From Bacteroidetes bacterium B1(2017) (lineage in GTDB: Bacteria; Bacteroidota; Bacteroidia; UKL13-3), in assembly GCA_002256395.1 (NCBI GenBank), contig NKJG01000001.1, positions 1,116,001-1,180,000 of the forward strand: a stretch of 64,000 bases of DNA, written 5' to 3'. The position numbers and the translations under genes are program-made. Each line of letters starts with the position of its first letter. Position 1 is the first letter of the stretch. The notes under the pieces were generated by a model that was not told the DNA's origin, searched no databases, and saw only the letters and a list, made by a program, of their open reading frames with translations. Below are positions 59,813 to 64,000 of the stretch, in pieces.

Positions 59813-62800
59813 ATGAAAAGAAAAGTACAAAATTTTAGAAGAGTAAATTTGTTAAAGGCAACTTTGATGTTGATTTTTAGCAGCATTGCCTTAATTGGTT
59901 TTGGGCAACCCGGTAGCATGAGTAACAATACCGATTGTGATGGGTCTTATGGGAATAATTCTATGACAACCGCGGGAGTTGGTTCAAATAATACAGTTTT
60001 TACTTACAGGGAGGCTGCCAATGCATCAACAAGTTCTGGCACAAAATTTTATCAGTTTAATGCGGATGGCTATTTTAATACCTGGAATTTAAACACACCG
60101 ACTTATAATACCGTTTCAACGGCAACATGGGCGGCTGGTGCAGGATATAACGGAAACATTAAAATGGGTGCAACCGTATCTGGGTCTTATTATACTTTTA
60201 ATATTCGTAAAGGCTCATCTTATGCCAGCCAAAGTATGGCCATATTAGAAACGGCATTTCAACCAAAGGATATTAGTTCTTATACGGGTCCTTCAGCGGC
60301 CTATGGCGGACAAGATATTTCGGTAAGTGTTACAATGTCTGGCGCATTATCAACTGGCGAGTATTTATATGTTGCCTATTCAAAAGATGGTTTTGCAACT
60401 AGCAACAATTCTGGTTGCGTGGCGGTAGGAGCATTAAATGGTAGTTTTGTTGGAACGGCAACTATAAGCGGGATGTCAGGTACAATTTCATATTATCCGT
60501 TTACTTCAGTTTCCTCTACAGCACCAGCCTTTTCAGACATTCCATTATTAACCTTGAATATGAGGTCAAGTACTGGTCAGAATAATACTGGAGCCTATTC
60601 AACCTATACTTTTTCTACTTGGACCACCCAATCAGGAGCATCTACCTTTAGTGCTGGCTCAAGTTGGGTTGGTGGAGTGGCACCCGTTGCAGGATCAAAC
60701 ATGGGCCTTGTAACATTAAACCATGACATTACCTTAAACCAAGATAATACAGTTTCTGTACTAACAATAGCAACGGGTGTTACATTTACCGCTTCTGATG
60801 GAAGTGCTAGGGTTTTAACAGTTTCAAACACCTCAAGTACTACCTCTATCGCAAATAGTGGAACATGGGTAAATGGTTCGTCAAGTACAATTAACTTTAC
60901 AGGTTCTGGAAGCTCAGCAGACGTAGTACATACCGTTTCTGGAAGCTATAGCTTAAATAATGTAGTAATAAATAAAACGGTAGGGTCAGGTTATAATGTT
61001 GGGGTAAATTTTGGTTCTGCAGTTTTAGCAAATGGAGGGAAACTTACCATTGGAAATGGCGGTTATTTAACAAGTATTGTCTCTGGTTTTTACAATACAA
61101 GTGGCGCAATTTGTACCTTAGAATTTAGCAATTCTGGAGGGTATACCATTAATAACGGTGATGCAACTTGGCCATCTTCAAATTCACCTTCGAACATTAC
61201 CATTTCTTCGGGAGCGGTGGTTTTAAATACGGCGCGTACAGCATCCGGAAATTTAACTATTTCAGGCGGATCTTTAACTCTAGGCGCTGCCCTAACAATA
61301 AATGGAGATTGGACCCGTGCTAGTAGCGCAACCTTTACACCAAGCACAAATAGTGTAACACTTAGCGGGTCCTCTCAACAAACAATTACCATAACTGGTG
61401 GTGGAACCTGCTCTATGTATGGGTTGGTTGTAAACAACTCTGCAGGTGTAATTTTAAGTAGCAGTCCTGCCACAAACCTATCAGTTACCAATTCTCTCAC
61501 TCTTACAAGTGGAACGATAAATGCAAATGGAAATACGATAACTCTGGGCTCAGGAATTGCCATTACAAGAGCAAGTGGCACCCTTAGTGTGGTGCCAACT
61601 TTTTCGGGAACTTCTAGTGTTACATACAATACAGGAGGAACAACAACCGATAATGAATTAAATAGTACAGTAACAACTTTGGCATGCACAAATGGTACAG
61701 GAACCATAACCTTAAAGGCAGGAGCAAGTATTACAGCAACAGGAGTTAGCACAACATCTGGTGGAACGCTAAATGTGCCATCAACCTCTACCTTAATTGT
61801 TGGTGCAAGTGGCGTTGCTAATTCTGGTGCATTAACCGTTGCAGGTACTTTTCAAATTAATGCAGGTGGATTTGTGAACACAAATAGCCCAAGCTATTCT
61901 GGAACTTCAACCTTAATTTATAATACTGCAGGAGCATATGGTAGATCAAATGAATGGCCATCTTCAAATGGACCAACAAATGTTACTATTTCCAATTCTG
62001 GTACTAACTTAACCCTAGGAGCGGCAAGAACATTAACTGGCACCTTAACCGTAAATAGTGGCTGTACCTTTAATTCTGGAAGTAACCTTTTAACCTTAGC
62101 AAATGGCGCAAGAATAGCTAACTCTAGCGGTGCTACGTTTTCAGGTACTGTAAATATTGTTTTTGCAACTACAGCTCGCCGTGCCTTTAGATTATTTGGT
62201 CATCCCTTTAGCAGTGCTATTGCCATGAACCAATTAACAGGAACAGGTGAGTTAGATATTACAGGTAATGCTACCGGTGCTTCAACAAGTGGATCGGCCT
62301 GTACAGGCTGTACCGCAACAACCAACAACGCTCCTTCTAGCTTCAGTTATAGCCCTGCATCGGGTAATTCGGGAACTAGCCCTGATCCAGGTTGGACCTC
62401 TTTTAACGATTTAAGCACTAGTTCTTGGAGTCAATATCAAGGTATTAGGGTTTTAGTTAGAGGTGTAAAAGGAGAAGGTTTAACAAGCGGCACAGGCTAC
62501 ACCCCTAGTGCTGCAACTATTACCGTTTCGGGTGGTATAAATGATGGAAGTAATAAAACCATAACTTTAACCAGTGGAGTTAGTTCTGATTACAACTTAA
62601 TTTCTAATCCCTTCTGTTCTCAAATAGATTTCGGTTCAATTGCTGGCGGTCAAAGAACGGGTGTAGGAAATAACTTTTATACTTGGAATCCAGCCTTGTC
62701 TACCAGGGGTGCTTATGTATCAACTACATTTGGTACACCCTATATTCTGCCAATAATGGGGGCTGTTTTTGTATCTAAGGGTTCGGCTTCAAACATAACA

Positions 62801-63553
62801 ATTAATGAATCTGATAAAGTAAGTGGTTCGGCTCAGGCTTTATTTAAGAACGATCCAAATGCGGTTGATCAATTAGCCATAACCGTGGTATCTGATACCA
62901 TTACATGGGATTTCTATAAACTAAGATTTAGAAATGATGCCTCTAATACAACTGATGATCAAGATGCCATTAAATTTGTGAACCCAGAATTGGCATTATC
63001 TAGTCTTTCTAGTGAAGGAAAGAAGCTAGCAATTGATGTTAGACCAGTACCAGCCAATGAAACGCTTGTTGATTTAAGTTTTGAAAGAGCGCCTCAAGGA
63101 AATCTTAAATTTGATTTTTCTGCTAGTCAGTTACCTGCAACACCTATTTATTTAGACGATAAATTCACCCATACACAAACCCTAGTAAGCAGCAATTTGG
63201 TTTATAGTTTTGATGTAACAGGCGATGCAGCAAGTTATGCTGAAAACAGGTTTTCATTAATATTAAATAAAGGCACAACAGGCTTAGCTTCTTTAAATGG
63301 TGCTTCAGAAAAGCAAATTAGTCTTTATCCTAATCCAGCTTCAACAACTATTAACTTGCAAGTAAACACACCAACAAATGCTACTTACACCTATATTCTA
63401 GTAAATCAATTAGGTGAAGAATTAGGTAGAGGCGATTTTAACTTTAATAGTAAAAACACACATGCCTTAAACATTGAAACATTAAGCAATGGTGTGTATT
63501 TTGTGAAAGTAGTTTCGGGCACTAGCAGCCAAACAATTAAATTTATTAAATAA
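59813..63553 (+). CDS. Very large Ser/Thr/Gly/Asn-rich secreted protein, beta-solenoid-like, T9SS type A sorting domain
   Basis: Repeating 'xLTIxxGxxLTL' strands; C-term ISLYPNPASTTINLQV...NGVYFVKVVSGTSSQTIKFIK. Confidence 0.82.
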   Translation: MKRKVQNFRRVNLLKATLMLIFSSIALIGFGQPGSMSNNTDCDGSYGNNSMTTAGVGSNNTVFTYREAANASTSSGTKFYQFNADGYFNTWNLNTPTYNTVSTATWAAGAGYNGNIKMGATVSGSYYTFNIRKGSSYASQSMAILETAFQPKDISSYTGPSAAYGGQDISVSVTMSGALSTGEYLYVAYSKDGFATSNNSGCVAVGALNGSFVGTATISGMSGTISYYPFTSVSSTAPAFSDIPLLTLNMRSSTGQNNTGAYSTYTFSTWTTQSGASTFSAGSSWVGGVAPVAGSNMGLVTLNHDITLNQDNTVSVLTIATGVTFTASDGSARVLTVSNTSSTTSIANSGTWVNGSSSTINFTGSGSSADVVHTVSGSYSLNNVVINKTVGSGYNVGVNFGSAVLANGGKLTIGNGGYLTSIVSGFYNTSGAICTLEFSNSGGYTINNGDATWPSSNSPSNITISSGAVVLNTARTASGNLTISGGSLTLGAALTINGDWTRASSATFTPSTNSVTLSGSSQQTITITGGGTCSMYGLVVNNSAGVILSSSPATNLSVTNSLTLTSGTINANGNTITLGSGIAITRASGTLSVVPTFSGTSSVTYNTGGTTTDNELNSTVTTLACTNGTGTITLKAGASITATGVSTTSGGTLNVPSTSTLIVGASGVANSGALTVAGTFQINAGGFVNTNSPSYSGTSTLIYNTAGAYGRSNEWPSSNGPTNVTISNSGTNLTLGAARTLTGTLTVNSGCTFNSGSNLLTLANGARIANSSGATFSGTVNIVFATTARRAFRLFGHPFSSAIAMNQLTGTGELDITGNATGASTSGSACTGCTATTNNAPSSFSYSPASGNSGTSPDPGWTSFNDLSTSSWSQYQGIRVLVRGVKGEGLTSGTGYTPSAATITVSGGINDGSNKTITLTSGVSSDYNLISNPFCSQIDFGSIAGGQRTGVGNNFYTWNPALSTRGAYVSTTFGTPYILPIMGAVFVSKGSASNITINESDKVSGSAQALFKNDPNAVDQLAITVVSDTITWDFYKLRFRNDASNTTDDQDAIKFVNPELALSSLSSEGKKLAIDVRPVPANETLVDLSFERAPQGNLKFDFSASQLPATPIYLDDKFTHTQTLVSSNLVYSFDVTGDAASYAENRFSLILNKGTTGLASLNGASEKQISLYPNPASTTINLQVNTPTNATYTYILVNQLGEELGRGDFNFNSKNTHALNIETLSNGVYFVKVVSGTSSQTIKFIK

Positions 63554-63574
63554 GAAAAATAACAAAACACGAAT

Positions 63575-63751
63575 ATGAAAAAGTATCTATTAGCACTTGT
63601 ATTTGCTGTAGTATTAAGCTTAAGTGCCACGCAAGTATTTGCTCAACCTGGGTTTGATGATGATGTTAGTGATGCACCTGTTGACGCAGGCATTAGCTTG
63701 TTAGTGGCTGCAGGCATTGGCTTAGGATTAAAAGCTAAGCAATCAAAATAG
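63575..63751 (+). CDS. 58-aa secreted protein with PID-CTERM-like sorting tail
   Basis: Manual translation MKKYLLALVFAVVLSLSATQVFAQPGFDDDVSDAPVDAGISLLVAAGIGLGLKAKQSK*: signal peptide, PVDAG motif, TM helix, basic tail; below the ORF-track length cut-off. Confidence 0.7.
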   Translation: MKKYLLALVFAVVLSLSATQVFAQPGFDDDVSDAPVDAGISLLVAAGIGLGLKAKQSK

Positions 63752-63770
63752 CAGTAACCATTTAATTAAT

Positions 63771-63803
63771 AAAAAAGCCCAAGAGATAATCTTGGGCTTT
63801 TTT
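63771..63803. terminator. Bidirectional terminator between convergent genes
   Basis: AAAAAAGCCCAAGA-gataa-TCTTGGGCTTTTTT perfect 14-bp stem. Confidence 0.88.
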
Positions 63804-63821
63804 ATTTGGTCGTATGTTGAT

Positions 63822-64000
63822 TTACTTTTTAAACTTCTTAAGAATATCCGTTAAATCATAACTCACACCAAAATGATGTTGGAAAAACATATCGGGTAAT
63901 AAGTTATTTGTACGTTTAATGTTTGAGTTATATTTAGGAAAAACCTTTTCAAAAACAAGAGGCTTGCCTGTTACTAAATCTATAGGCATTTCAACATCTC
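63822..64000 (-). CDS. Partial CDS (C-terminal end) of hypothetical protein, truncated by window edge
   Basis: Open frame ending ...DVEMPIDLVTGKPLVFEKVFPKYNSNIKRTNNLLPDMFFQHHFGVSYDLTDILKKFKK*. Confidence 0.6.
   Translation of the reverse strand, partial: DVEMPIDLVTGKPLVFEKVFPKYNSNIKRTNNLLPDMFFQHHFGVSYDLTDILKKFKK

Noticed and set aside
60604-61752. Antisense ORFs 60604-60831, 61090-61347, 61375-61752 rich in Val/Pro/Ala
   Set aside because: Shadow frames of the repetitive T9SS gene; no signal peptide or domain, and composition is a mirror of Thr/Ser/Gly codons.
18848-63553. Toxin-antitoxin, restriction-modification or other anti-phage system
   Set aside because: Apart from one AlbA_2 protein there are no recognisable defence genes; the gene order looks like stable core chromosome.
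1-64000. tRNA/rRNA genes, CRISPR arrays, insertion sequences, prophage
   Set aside because: No cloverleaf or rRNA-like segments, no spaced direct repeats and no transposase, integrase or phage proteins were recognised; a tRNAscan/Infernal run would be needed to be certain.

Overview
This 64-kb AT-rich window is Bacteroidota-like chromosomal DNA. It has C-terminal type IX secretion (T9SS) sorting domains, a CHU_C gliding-type C-terminus, Bacteroidota-type promoters (TTTG-N19-TAnnTTTG) and a GH3/beta-lactamase fusion. Most of it is ordinary core genome: pheS, mnmG, ybeY, gatA, tatA, mutL, purQ, an NADP-type icd, rlmB, metG, transporters, peptidases and a DUF2723 glycosyltransferase. I found no rRNA, tRNA, CRISPR array, transposase or prophage. 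The accessory-looking part is about 48.8-63.8 kb: five T9SS type A secreted proteins (one a GH13 alpha-amylase, two tandem paralogs with CBM20-like modules, one very large beta-solenoid-like protein), followed by an ORF-track-missed 58-aa protein with a PID-CTERM-like tail. Other points worth a check are: a frame-independent excess of the word TTGGTTC/GAACCAA and the palindrome GGTTYRAACC; a lytic-transglycosylase-like LysM protein lacking the expected catalytic Glu; a MutL whose endonuclease/metal motifs look degenerate; a bacterial deoxyhypusine-synthase homolog that keeps the WGK active-site motif; and predicted leaderless or near-leaderless promoters. I see no clear, wholly new multi-gene system. 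All family calls come from reading motifs by eye; no database search was run.
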